From positions 246,493,919 to 246,557,918 of the forward strand of contig CM077643.1 in NCBI GenBank assembly GCA_039707465.1: 64,000 bases of DNA. The letters are read 5' to 3'. The notes beneath the pieces were generated by a model that was given only the letters and a program-made list of their open reading frames with translations, was not told where the DNA came from and searched no databases. The number at the start of each line of letters is the position of its first letter. Within the stretch, counting starts at the first letter, position 1. This document shows, in pieces, positions 44,972 to 54,779 of the stretch. This DNA is from Rhabdophis nuchalis (lineage: Eukaryota > Chordata > Lepidosauria > Squamata > Natricidae). Made by a program: the position numbers and the translations under genes.

Positions 44972-46475
44972 CCGTGCTCTCCGCTGTGGTGGAAGCCATG
45001 AGAATCACCTCCACCCAGCGTGAGAACGCATCCACCACCACGAGGAAATTCTGGCCATGGAAGGGACCCGCGAAATCCAAGTGGAGCCTGGACCATGGGC
45101 ACCTGGGGGCGTCCCACTCCCTCGGCGGGGAGACCGGCGGGGCCGGCCGGGACGATTGGCAGGAGGAGCAGGCGGCCACCCATTCCGCCACTTCAGCGTC
45201 CATGCCGGGCCACCAGACATAGCTCCGGGCCAATGCCTTCATACGGACGATGCCTGGGTGGTTGGCATGGAGCGACTGAAGAACCATGTGCCGGAGAGGG
45301 GAAGGGACGATGACCCGATCTCCCCAACACAAGCACCCGCAATGGAGCGAGAGCTCCAGCTGGCGTGACTTGTAAGGCCGAAAATTTTCAGCCACGCTGC
45401 CCGAAGGCCAGCCCCTCAGCACCCATCGGCAGACCTGGGCGAGGACGGGGTCTGCGCGGGTGTGAGCGGCAACGGCGGAAGAGGACAGGGGCAAGTCCGA
45501 CTCCGCGACCATCAGGACAGAGAGAGCAGGCACAGGGGCCGGATCCGGCCCCGGGAGAGGGCAGCGGCTTAGGGCATCAGCATGCCCTATCTGCTTGCCA
45601 GGACGGTATAGCAGCGTATAGTCATACGCTGCCAGGAATTCCGTCCAGCGGGTCATCCTGGGCGACAGGATGGGGGGGGTCGGACGGTCACCGGCCAATA
45701 GCCCAAGGAGCGGCTTATGGTCCGTGACAACAGAAAAGGTCCGCCCATAGAGGTAATTGTGGAACTTCTTAATCCCGGACACTACAGCCAAAGCCTCCTT
45801 GTCGATTTGGCTGTAGTTTCTCTCCGTTTGAGACATTGTCCGGGAGTAAAAAGCAATGGGGGCTTCCGAGCCGTCTGGAAAGACGTGGCTAAGGACAGCC
45901 CCCAGGCCAAAAGGGGAGGCATCGCATGCAAGCGTCAAAGGAAGCCTGTCATGGTACTGGACTAGTACCGCATCTGACGTGAGCATGGCTTTGACAGCCG
46001 CGAACGCGTGTGCTTCGCGGCTGCCCCAGTGCCAGGCCGTGGATCGGTCGAGCAACCGATGCAGCGGCTCGGCTAGCGATGCCTTATGGGGAATAAACGG
46101 CGCGTAGAAATTCAAAAGGCCGAGGAATGCCTGCAGCTCCGTTTTGGAGGCAGGAATGGGGGCCTTTTGGATGGCCTCGACCTTGGAGGGGGTTGGGTGA
46201 ATTCCTTGGGCGTCAATCATGAAACCCAGGAATTCCACCCTAGGCGCAGCAAACGTACATTTGCTGCGTTTCAACTTTAAACCCGCGCCCCTGAAAACTC
46301 TGAGGACCTTCCGTAACGTTTTGGCAAGTTCTGATATGCTGGAAGCAGCAATCAGGACGTCATCAAAATACGGTACAACGCCAGGGAGCCCATGGAGCAG
46401 TCGCTCCATGAGGCTCTGGAAGATCCCCGGGGCTACGGACATGCCGAATTGGAGACGGCGACAGCGGAAAGCACA
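44970..46475 (-). pseudogene. pol: Pol part 1: RT end, RNase H, integrase N-half
   Basis: Picks up in a different frame from gag-protease at CAFRCRRLQFGMSVAPGIF, the middle of RT, so RT motifs before this are missing. The catalytic box is YFDDVLIA. RNase H follows (LACDASPFGLGAVLSHV, QIDKEALAVVSGIKKFHNYL, VTDHKPLLGLL), then the spacer YRPGKQIGHADALSRCPLPG. The integrase zinc-binding region has HANHPGIVRMKAL and CSSCQ. The first catalytic Asp is in HLDFAGPFHGQ. Homology ends at ASTTAESTV (44970). The frame then continues without homology to 44850. RNase H looks complete. RT cannot be functional without its fingers. Confidence 0.9.
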
Positions 46476-47508
46476 TGAGTGATCTAGAGGACCCTGAATC
46501 TATTTCCATTGTTACCCCCACCCCCTCTAAGCAAACCACTGTTGACAGTCTCCTACTCTCTGCCTGGTCGTAGCTTAGAGCTGGGGGCATCTCCGCCAGC
46601 GCGAAGCAGTCGGTCGGCTGTGGCTGGTAGCGTCCTGAACGCTTCTGCGACCCTCGTTGTCCTGGTGGAACGGTTCTGGAGGCGGCAGCTGGCGTTGTCG
46701 CTGGAGCGGCAGCACGGCACACAGCTGCTAGGTGTCCTTTCCTGCCACATCTGCGGCACACCGATGCCTTGAATGGGTACTCTGGTCTCTGGTGGGCCCC
46801 TCCGCAGCCTAGGCAGTTCCCGGACTTCTGCTGCGGTGTGAATGCGCGATTCGGCACGCGCCCGGTCACCCTCATGCAGTCCCCACGGTCTTCCTCCTCC
46901 AGCTCATCCAGCGGCGCTATTTCGTCTACCAGACACGCTCGCGGAGTGGGGAAAAGAGGAGGGCGCGCGCGGCCCATGTCGGATGTGGAGATCTCCGACA
47001 ATTCTGTCGCGCGTGCTTCTTCCACCGCTTGCTCGAGAGTCAGGACAGTTTTTGAAAGCAAGCGGCGCTTTAGGCGGATGTCTCTTACGCCGCATACAAA
47101 CTGCTCCAGTAGGGATTCCTCCAGGAAGCCAGCAGGGAACTCGCAGGGAATTGCGGTCGCTCTCAATTTCTGCAGGAACTCGGCTACCGACTGTTGCGGC
47201 TGTTGCACACATTGCCTGAATGCATAGCGATGCGCTATGCGGGAAGGTGCCAGCGCGTAGTGTGCTCTCAGGCGGCCCAGGAGATCGTCCCACGGCACTT
47301 CATGCACCGCTGCGGGTGCTGCTATGGTTCGGGCGGTAGCGAACAATTCAGGGCCGCCGCACTGGAGGAATAGGCTCAGCTTCCTGGCAGGCGCGAGTTC
47401 GCCGTAGTCGCTGGCTATCAAGAAGCACTCGAACCGGGCTAAGAAGGAAGCCCATTGTTCCTTCATCGGGTCGAACGGTGCAAACGGAGGCATTGTCGCC
47501 GTAGCCAT
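46474..47508 (-). CDS. gag: Gag and start of protease, Ty3/gypsy
   Basis: The frame opens at 47508 (MATATMPPFAPFDP), the first ATG after the primer site. Residues ~20-190 are the retrotransposon gag capsid region: WASFLARFECFLIAS, FRQCVQQPQQSVAEFLQKL, EESLLEQFVCGVRDIRLKRR. Two zinc knuckles follow. The second, CRRCGRKGHLAAVC, is complete. In the first, CLGCGGAHQRPEYPF, Tyr stands where the last Cys is usual. The protease begins after ~300 and reaches the active site MEIDSGSSRS, with the DSG triad near residue 338. Homology then stops at the deletion point near 46475, and the frame runs on out of phase to 46363. Capsid looks usable, protease does not. Confidence 0.9.
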
Positions 47509-47581
47509 GGTGAGGCTGTGCGTTGCGCTGCGCTCTGTTGTTGAAGTATTCGTTACCCGTTGCGTTCTAAGGCCACGGCCT

Positions 47582-47601
47582 GAATCCCACCTTCGTCGCC
47601 A
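47582..47601 (-). promoter_or_regulatory. tRNA primer-binding site
   Basis: The plus strand reads gaatcccaccttcgtcgcca, which looks like the 3' end of a tRNA-Ser (GCT type) including CCA. The minus strand is the complementary site starting TGG. One base separates it from the LTR. Confidence 0.75.
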
Positions 47602-47602
47602 G

Positions 47603-47890
47603 TGTTAGATCAGACAAAGGATTCCGACTCAGGCATGGTCAAAACAACAGGAACGTTTATTCACACTCTTACAACAGCACAAGAATTCAACTGATAAGGT
47701 TTCTTCTCTGGCAACCTCTTATATAGAGTTACCAGGCAGGAAACTCCTAGCAAGCAATTGCAACATGTAACTCCTTTCCAGACAGATTCCAGACAGCTCG
47801 TCTCAGTCAATTAACACAGCTGCCTGATCTGTTCCGGAATGCGGTGACTCAAAGGTTACCAGACTTGCTGTCTGGGCTGAGGACTCAACA
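47603..47890 (-). repeat. 5' LTR of the Ty3/gypsy element
   Basis: 288 bp. By eye it is base-for-base the same as the other LTR. It would drive transcription leftwards. Confidence 0.95.
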
Positions 47891-48168
47891 GGGGAGAGTG
47901 CAGAGTGTTTTTGCCCCAGGGGGATGCAGGAGGCCAAGTGCTGCTGTCATATCCCCTGGCCATGCCCACAATGGCCACACCCACCCATCTGGTCATTAGG
48001 GCAGAAAACCAGTTGTTAAATTATTTGAATCTCACCACTAGATTTAGTGGGATTTAGGAAGTGCACCTTCTCTTTAACAGCCCCGGCCTGTGGAATATCT
48101 TTTCCCTGGTGACCCAGAAGGTATGCCCATCCCACTTTCAGCCTTCTATAAATCTGTAGAGTTTGGTC

Positions 48169-48190
48169 ACACACACACACACACACACAC
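48169..48190. repeat. (CA)n microsatellite
   Basis: Eleven CA units. Confidence 0.95.
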
Positions 48191-48317
48191 ATGCAGGGAT
48201 AGGGTGCACTTGAAGCCAGACGATTTTATGATTTGATAAAGCAAAGATTGCTAGTTGTTTATTTACCTGTTTTTTTTAATTATCCTCATGACCTGCTTAG
48301 AGTTGTTTATCAAAATA

Positions 48318-48795
48318 CAGTGGTACCTCGGATCACGAACTTAATTCGTGAAATGACTCTGGTCGCGATCCGATTTGGTTGTGATGTGAGGCACAATTTC
48401 CCATAGGGTTCAATGTAAATCCGATTAATCCGTTCCGACCTTGTTTTTTGGTTGTGATGCGAGGCACAGTTTCCCATAGGGTTCAATGTAAATCCAGTTA
48501 ATCCGTTCTGACCTTGTTTTTAAAATGTCCGCAGCTTCGGTTCGTGAAGCGAAACGGAGGTTGTGAATCCGGGCATTTTTACGAACTTTTCCGTTCGTGA
48601 TGCGAGGGCGGAGTTCGTGATGCGAGGCAGAGTTCGTGAAGTGAGGCAGAGTTCGTGCAGCGGAGCATTTTTTACGAACTTTTCCGTTCGTGCAGCGAAA
48701 CGGTGTTCGTGAACCGGGGCACATTTTTTGGGGAATTTTTGGTCGTGAAGCGAATTGGACGTGATGAGAGGCGTTCGTGGTCCAAGGTACCACTG
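48318..48795. mobile_element. Tigger/pogo-like MITE
   Basis: Ends cagtggtacctcgga and tccaaggtaccactg are inverted, with TA on both sides (48316-48317, 48796-48797). The interior repeats ttcgtgatgcgaggc-like units of ~20 bp (48595-48670), and ttcccatagggttcaatgtaa occurs twice (48399 and 48471, in pieces). The CAGN(6)ACCTCG style of end is known for Tigger elements. The 132-codon frame is not a gene. Confidence 0.8.
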
Positions 48796-48797
48796 TA

Positions 48798-49430
48798 TAG
48801 GCAATCACATAGGTCAAATACATGCATGCATATATACATGCCTACATGTCCTTATCATTCTGAATGATGAGAGCAGGATCATATCCCCATCTTATTCCAG
48901 GGCCTCTTTGGAGAGGAAATATTTTCGTGTTTGATTTCAAAGAGTGTTAAATGTCTTTTCAAACTTCAATTCATTCTTTTGATGTATTATTTGGAGGAAA
49001 GCACTTGGAGACTTTTTGGACATTTGTAGCTATTGTCACCCCTTAAAATACCTCTCTCCAAATTGACCCGACCCAGATCATCCCACTTTTGAAGAGTTTC
49101 CCATGATAAGCTATGCTCCTGGAAATTGCATGCCTCTGGTGTAGTCCAAAAGACCCCTGTCCAACTGATGCCTTTTCAGTTCTCGGTTGATATGCCTGAA
49201 TTTGGCCTCCCCACCTGAAGGAAGCTCCTTGCTAACTTGCTTCTAAAAATCATAATAATCAAAGCCAATAGGACCTAGATGCCTGTGTACTTTTTTTCCT
49301 AGTTTTTAAATTAAACATTTGAATGAGAACTGTATTTATTGGCTTCTTGAAAAAGAGGAAGAAACATCCAGTTGAGGCCAGGATGGCAGAGTAAAATTAC
49401 TCCACTCCATGTTATGCTTAACTTCCTTAT
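48798..49430. other. Non-coding stretch, nothing recognised
   Basis: Nothing recognised. Confidence 0.5.
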
Positions 49431-49432
49431 CA

Positions 49433-49925
49433 GGTCGATAGAGATTCTCAGTCATCCAGGTCATGGCTGTCCCCAAGGTGCTTTTTCAGGAGGCAACTAG
49501 ACTTTCTTGGGTTTTTTGAAGACTTTTCACTTCTCACCCAAGAAGCTTCTTCAGCTCTGACAGGATAGTGAGGAATGGAAGGATTTACATTATATTACTT
49601 GAAGACAGCTGGTCATGTGCATCCTTTTAGAGAGTCACTGAAACACTTGGAGGTTTATCTGTGTCCTCAGGGTTATCTGAGTAGTGCTCCTGGTTCCTGT
49701 AGTCTGCAATTTTTTTCTCTCTGGAAAACCATTCCTACTCCCACACCATTCAAAGATGTTCATCTCAAATTGTATAGCTAGGTCTGTAGAGATTCTCAGT
49801 CATCCAGGTCATGGTTGTCATCCCAAAGGTGCTTTTTCAGGAGGCAACTGTACTTTCTGGTTTTTTCTTTGAAGATGTTTTGCTTCTCATCCAAGAAGCT
49901 TCTTGAGCTCTGACAAAATAGTGTC
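49433..49925. repeat. Two direct copies of a ~130-bp block, Penelope-like terminus?
   Basis: agagattctcagtcatccag, aggtgctttttcaggaggca and cccaagaagcttcttcagc at 49440-49560 recur at 49790-49915, offset about 350 bp. Penelope-like retroelements often leave such direct terminal repeats, and this text resembles ones I associate with them. No GIY-YIG or RT coding is seen between them. Confidence 0.5.
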
Positions 49926-50156
49926 TTTATCAGGGTTGACACAAAGCACTCACAAAAGATTAAAACTTGAAATAGGCAAAAATTGCACTAGTCGCTAAAT
50001 TCTCCAGGAAAATCCAGGACCCTTTTTCTGTTGGCCTACTTCCAATTTGAAGAACAAGTGTCTCACTAACACAACATGGTTGCCATGGTAATATTTCCTC
50101 ACATGATCACCCTTTACCAAAAGTCAACTTGTGAAGCTGTCCCCCACCTTCTTCTT

Positions 50157-52117
50157 GTATTGAAAAAGTTTTATTGAGTTTTACAATTTTTTCAAATAGG
50201 ATAGGGTAAGGTGTGATAAGGAAATATTTTGAGAACTTTCACGTCGAGATCGTGGGCCCCCTCCGGGGCTTCTTGACAAAACATAGATAATACATATTTC
50301 AATAGTACTACAAAGTGAAGAGAAGTGCATACATCATTGTAAATTCTATGCTAGCAATCGTATACAAACATCCAAACAGAAATTATATTAAATTATATTT
50401 AAAAAGTCATTTCTTAGATCTAAGTCTCTTAGCAATTGTATCTTCTTGTTCTCCTCCCTGGCCCCCAGTGGGCGAGGCCGTGGCCCCCTCTGCTCCTCCA
50501 CTTTCATCCTCCAGGATTGAGGAATGTTTTTTAAGAAAGGCTTCCGCCTCAACAACTGTTTTAATCCTTACTCTTCCTCCTTCCCAGAACACCAACATCC
50601 CTTCTGGCATCACCCACTTGAACCAAATCCCCTGTTTAAACAATTTTTTAGATAAGAAGGAATATTTCCTCCTCACCTCTCTAATCTTTTTCGGGATCTG
50701 CTTCAAGATGGCGACTTCCTTTTGTTGGTAAATTAATGGACCCTCTCTCTGCACCCTCAATATTCCCTCCCTGGTAGACCTTCTAACAAATTTAATATGT
50801 ATCTCTCTGGGTAGTTCATTTATCCTGGCATATGCTGAATTTATTCTATAAACCAGGTCAATGTCCCCCCTGATCTCTTCCTTGGGTTTGTGTAAATAGT
50901 CTGCTAAAATTGTGCTCATAAGATGAGGAAGGCATTCACCAGACTCTTCAGGAATATTCTGAAATCTTAAAAAATATGACATCCTTTCAAAATCCATCCT
51001 AGACATATGACCAGTTAAATCTCCAATTTCAGTATTAACATTTTTAAGCTCTCCCCTTGCCCCAGCCAGCCCCAGTTCTAACTCTTCAGTCTTCTGTGTG
51101 TTCTGCATCAATTTCTTCTGTGTCTCCAAAAGCTCTAATTTGGAACTGCAGTGGTCTTTTCTAAGCTCTTTAATTTCCAGTACCAAAGAATGTAACACTT
51201 CTTCCATAGCTGTTAATCTTGCATCTGTGTCTGGTTTTTCTGGCTGCTTTTTGGAAGCCATGGTGAGTAGTTTAAATCAGTGACAATAAGATGGCATTTT
51301 TTGGGTGCGGCCGGTGAAGCAAGTCCAGAGGCAAAGTTCAGTTCAGTTCAAAGTTGTAAAATCCAGAGAGAAAAGCAAATTTTTCAGTCAATTATGAAGA
51401 CAAAGAAGGCACTCCAGGGAAGGAATCAATTAATCATTTATCAAAAATCATCCATTAGTAGAGAGAGACGGTCCAAGTCACAAGGGAATGTCGGAAATTT
51501 TCCATAAAGAATAGTCACTTAAGAACAAAGGGAAGCCATCTTCCCCCGCCCAATCTGGAAGCCAGCAGGAGAAAGCAACAAAGGAAATTGTTTCATTGTA
51601 GCAAGACTTCGATACTATGTATCTGGAAACAAACCGCAAAGGACTTTCACTCTTTAGCAAAGTTCGGATGAGAAATATCCGCTTCCTCGAACTCGAGGAG
51701 CCATTTCAAAACTCTGCTGCTGTAAATCCGAGGGGGGGTTTAACAAACACCCCCCTCCATCGTTTCTTATAGTCAAAGCTGCCAGCAAAAAAAGACAAAG
51801 TCACTTACAATCCACCTCGCCGCCAGAGTCCCGGCATAGCCCTCCGACTCGAACGATCCAGCTCTCTCCAAATTAATTATTTGCTCCCGTCCTCCATTGG
51901 CGAAGGGAACCAAGCCCCCATCAGCATGTCTTTTCCTTCCTAGATCGAAGAAAAGGAGTTCTCCCGGCCGCCGCCAGGCTAGGAAAGGTCCAGGCAAGCC
52001 GACCTTACGGGGGGGTCCCTTGAAAGGCACACCCCGCCCCGTTTGGGGCCGCGAAAAGAACAAAACGGCGGACGAGTCCAGGACTCAACCGTCGCCGCTG
52101 CAAAACCGGAAGGAAGT
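50157..52117 (-). mobile_element. ORF1-only L1 derivative (HAL1-like) with 15-bp TSD
   Basis: A 1961-bp insertion flanked by an exact 15-bp direct repeat, ccccaccttcttctt (50142-50156 and 52118-52132). Minus-strand order: a GC-rich ~850-bp 5' leader (52117-51262), the intact ORF1 (51261-50407), then ~250 bp of 3' UTR with caataaaac. No ORF2 is present, and none could fit. This is the layout of mammalian half-L1 elements. No long poly(A) lies at the 3' end, which reads tttttcaatac before the TSD. Confidence 0.85.
50407..51261 (-). CDS. L1-type ORF1 protein
   Basis: An uninterrupted 284-residue frame. L1 ORF1p is a trimeric RNA-binding nucleic-acid chaperone that packages element RNA. Residues ~12-90 form a coiled coil (LTAMEEVLHSLVLEIKEL, LETQKKLMQNTQKTEEL, heptad-like Leu spacing). 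The RRM follows at ~92-185, starting MSYFLRFQNIPEESGE, with IRGDIDLVYRINSAYA and REIHIKFVRRSTREGIL. The C-terminal domain is ~186-255, with KEVAILKQIPKKIREVRRK, WVMPEGMLVFWEGG and TVVEAEAFLKK. The tail is acidic and Gly-rich, ending AKRLRSKK. Length is a little short of the human protein (338). The start ATG at 51261 precedes MASKKQPEKPD and no ORF is fused upstream. ORF2 does not follow. Confidence 0.88.
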   Translation of the reverse strand: MASKKQPEKPDTDARLTAMEEVLHSLVLEIKELRKDHCSSKLELLETQKKLMQNTQKTEELELGLAGARGELKNVNTEIGDLTGHMSRMDFERMSYFLRFQNIPEESGECLPHLMSTILADYLHKPKEEIRGDIDLVYRINSAYARINELPREIHIKFVRRSTREGILRVQREGPLIYQQKEVAILKQIPKKIREVRRKYSFLSKKLFKQGIWFKWVMPEGMLVFWEGGRVRIKTVVEAEAFLKKHSSILEDESGGAEGATASPTGGQGGEQEDTIAKRLRSKK

Positions 52118-52164
52118 CCCCACCTTCTTCTTTTCCTGCCAGGATGTTCGCTCCCATTTCAGCT

Positions 52165-52199
52165 TATACATACATACATACATACATACATACATACAT

Positions 52200-52230
<31 letters not shown>

Positions 52231-52253
52231 TACATACATACATACATACATAC
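52165..52253. repeat. (TACA)n with central (CA)n
   Basis: TACA units on both sides of a short CA run (about 52213-52230). It lies 33 bp right of the L1 TSD. Confidence 0.95.
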
Positions 52254-52491
52254 CTCCATGTGGGATCAAGACACTATTTGAAATAGATATTACACTTGAC
52301 GATGATACTCTAGTCTACAGCTTGCTAGTCCCTCACTTTTTCTAGGCCAACTTATAAACTAAAACTTACTAGAAATCATGTGGGCAGGGAGTCTGGCTGA
52401 TGCCAAAAGTATTGCCCTAATGAAAGGACTCGTTTAAGCTCTTTTCATTAAGTACAAGATTAGAGTAATAAACTTCAGGCTTGATATTTTT

Positions 52492-52713
52492 GAGCCATGG
52501 TGGTACAGTTGTTAGAGTGCAGTATTGCAGGCTACTGCTGATCACCGGCTGCCTCAATCTCACCAGGCTCAATTTGACTCAGCCTTCCATCCTTCCAAAG
52601 TCAGTAAAATGAGGACCCAGTTTGTTGGGGACAATATGCTGACTCTGTAAACCGCTTAGAGAGGGCTGGAAAGCACAATGAAGTCGTGTATAAATCTAAG
52701 TGTTATTGCTATT
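52492..52713 (+). mobile_element. MIR-like tRNA-derived SINE
   Basis: The head gagccatggtggtacagttg, then ttagagtgcagtattgcag, has A-box character. The middle is gactcagccttccatcc. The tail aaaccgcttagagagggc then aagtgttattgctattt resembles MIR/L2 tails. Unbroken copy. Confidence 0.82.
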
Positions 52714-53680
52714 TAACATCAAAATAAAGGAAAGAGGTGGGGTAAGGAAATATGACCATTCCAAAGATGCGGAGAAGAATATAAACCTGCTTTTAAAATC
52801 AATGTTCCTAGTTGGTTCCTGTAAGGGTTGGAGCTTGTGCTTATGTGCCCACATATTGGGAGGACAGGCAGTAGAGAAGTAACATAATCAGTCTTTATTC
52901 ATAAATGCCCATTAGAGGCACCCTAAGCATAATTTAGATTCTCTCCTGGTTCTCTGAGATTTCAGAGTCTGCAGACAACCATGCTTTATGTTGCATTATC
53001 ATTTTGATGGCATGAACAGGGTCAATACTGTCACGTTTTTGCCTATTCCCGCCTTCATTCAGGGAAGGAGAATTATTCTAAAGCCAATCATCAATCAATG
53101 GATGTAATCAACCGCTTTAAACTTCCTTGCCATCTGCATGTAACCTGTTTTTGGTGTAACAAAATTTAAATATCAATGTGTTGGGTTTGGGGTTTGTTTT
53201 TTTCCCCTCTTCGTTTCTTTTCCAGCTTCATTTCATAGTCCTCCTGCATCCCCTCTAAGATAGTAAAAGGCCGACAAGGATTTGAAATGTGTTTGGTGAT
53301 TAAAAAGATTATTGCAGTAGATTGATTCCAGAGATTACATCATTCCCACTCCAGGACCTTTTTGCTGTGTGAATTCATTTACATATAATTGTATATCCAT
53401 TATTGCTACACCTCATATACTCCCACTAACTTTATTTCCATTCTAGAGGTTAATAGCTTTCTGAATAAATTTAATAAAGGCGCACCAACAATTGACACTA
53501 AAATCAAGCAAATAAGTTTTGGATATAAATGTAAGAGCTGCTGACAACCAATACAGTCTGTCACAAATAAATAACACAAATCAAGTTGTGTAACTCTTTC
53601 CAGTAGCGTGTTGGTCTGCTGGTGCCCTAGTAATCGCAGCTGTGCTTGGGGCTATGGTAGAATGTCAGGGCAAGAGCCAA
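52714..53680. other. Non-coding stretch, nothing recognised
   Basis: Nothing recognised. Confidence 0.5.
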
Positions 53681-53887
53681 ATAGCAATAGCATTTAGGCT
53701 TATATGCAGCCCCATAATGCTTTACAGCTCTCTCTCAGTGGTTTATAATATCAGCCTATTGCCCCCAACAATCTGGTCCCCATTTTATCAATCTTGGAAG
53801 AATGGAAAGCTGAGACCATCTTGAGCCAGTCAGAATCGAACTCCAGGCTGTTTCCCTGCAGTATGCCATTTAACCACAGCACAACCG
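53681..53887 (-). mobile_element. MIR-like tRNA-derived SINE
   Basis: atagcaatagcatttaggc, gcccccaacaatctggtcc and agtcagaatcgaactcc (B box on the minus strand) match the copy at 52492 in reverse. Confidence 0.8.
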
Positions 53888-54178
53888 GGGCAACAACCAG
53901 AAATCACGGATTCCAGCTATTGTTGGGCTGCGTTGGTTTCTGGCTGTGTGTGTGCTTCCATAATTAAAAATAAGAACTCTAGCGTGACAATCTCTTAGGC
54001 ACGTTAATCTCTTCAAGGATTCCTTTGTCTCCTCTCTTATCATTCATATCCTTTTCCTCTTCAGAAGCGTCCTCTATATCTTAACTGAGTTCAGGAGATG
54101 GATGATACCATGGACTGGTCACGTGTCATTTTAAAGAGTTTTTTATGCCAATCCTTTCACATGGGATCTCCCATCTGA
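53888..54178. other. Non-coding stretch, nothing recognised
   Basis: Nothing recognised. Confidence 0.5.
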
Positions 54179-54774
54179 TGTTCTGATCCAGGCTTCCTTA
54201 ACAAGCAAGAAGCAGAGTCTTGGTCCTGGAAAAAGCCCTTTTATTTACACGACTGTGAATTCCTTTCATTCACAGTCCACAAGGCTTAGCAAATGGTCTT
54301 TCAGAGGGTTGTTATATCAAATATGAACCTTATCTCATTTGGTGAGCTGCCAAAAAATTAGTTCCAAATGCAGGGCAAGACAAAATTTGGCACAAAGTCT
54401 CTTATAGTTACAAACATAACTTTTCTCTCTTGACATGACTGAATGAACTTATTGTTTCCTGCAAAAGCCTACTCCCTGTTCACTTCTCTTTTGTTTCTTA
54501 TGGGAGGGGCCAATCACCTCCAAGAAGTGGCTTTACTCTTAAGTCGACCTTGCTTTCTTAGTTGTTCTTGTCTTCTGGCAGCTCTGTGCATGCACATATT
54601 GGGAACAGGCTCCAGCTGTTCCTCTGCCTCGCTGCTATTTAACTCCCTCCCTGCCTCTGATGCAGAGCCCTCGTCTGAGCTTTCCTCAGCCCGAGGACTG
54701 GCCCATGTTCCTCCCCAAACTCCTCACCCTCTGACTCTTCTGCCAGCTCTGCTGGCTGCCAGTGGGCCACAACA
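54179..54774 (-). mobile_element. Probable solo LTR
   Basis: Bounded by tgttctgatccagg and gggccacaaca (TG...CA). The flanking 5-mers tctga (54174-54178) and cctga (54775-54779) match 4 of 5. AATAAA on the minus strand (plus ttttattta, ~54240) sits near the left end, where the R region of a minus-oriented LTR ends. No coding region attached. About 596 bp. Confidence 0.6.
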
Positions 54775-54779
54775 CCTGA

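Larger units (their letters stand above)
43662..47890 (-). mobile_element. Ty3/gypsy LTR retrotransposon, internally deleted
   Basis: A 4229-bp element on the minus strand. It has two 288-bp LTRs, a 5-bp TSD gggga (43657-43661 and 47891-47895), a tRNA-Ser-like primer site and a purine tract. Order is gag, protease, RT, RNase H, integrase. Two defects are seen. A large deletion near 46475 removes the rest of protease and the front of RT. A smaller deletion with frame change near 44970 breaks integrase. LTRs read as identical, so insertion was recent. Confidence 0.95.
43497..48040. mobile_element. Old hAT interrupted by a Ty3/gypsy element
   Basis: Left cagtggttggatttatc and right tttgaatctcaccacta are inverted ends. 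The flanks gatccagt (43489-43496) and gatttagt (48041-48048) match 6 of 8. Outer pieces share gaactggttgttac and accagttgttaaattatt. Only 43497-43661 and 47891-48040 are hAT. Confidence 0.8.

Noticed and set aside
44277..47293. Many plus- and minus-strand frames of 60-160 codons over the Ty3/gypsy element
   Set aside because: Shadows of gag and pol in other frames; the assigned frames carry the family motifs.
48425..48823. 132-codon frame
   Set aside because: Lies over a MITE interior of short repeats; no domain.
52165..52253. Possible CRISPR-like or telomere-like array
   Set aside because: Plain TACA/CA microsatellite without spacers. No CRISPR array is expected in animal DNA.
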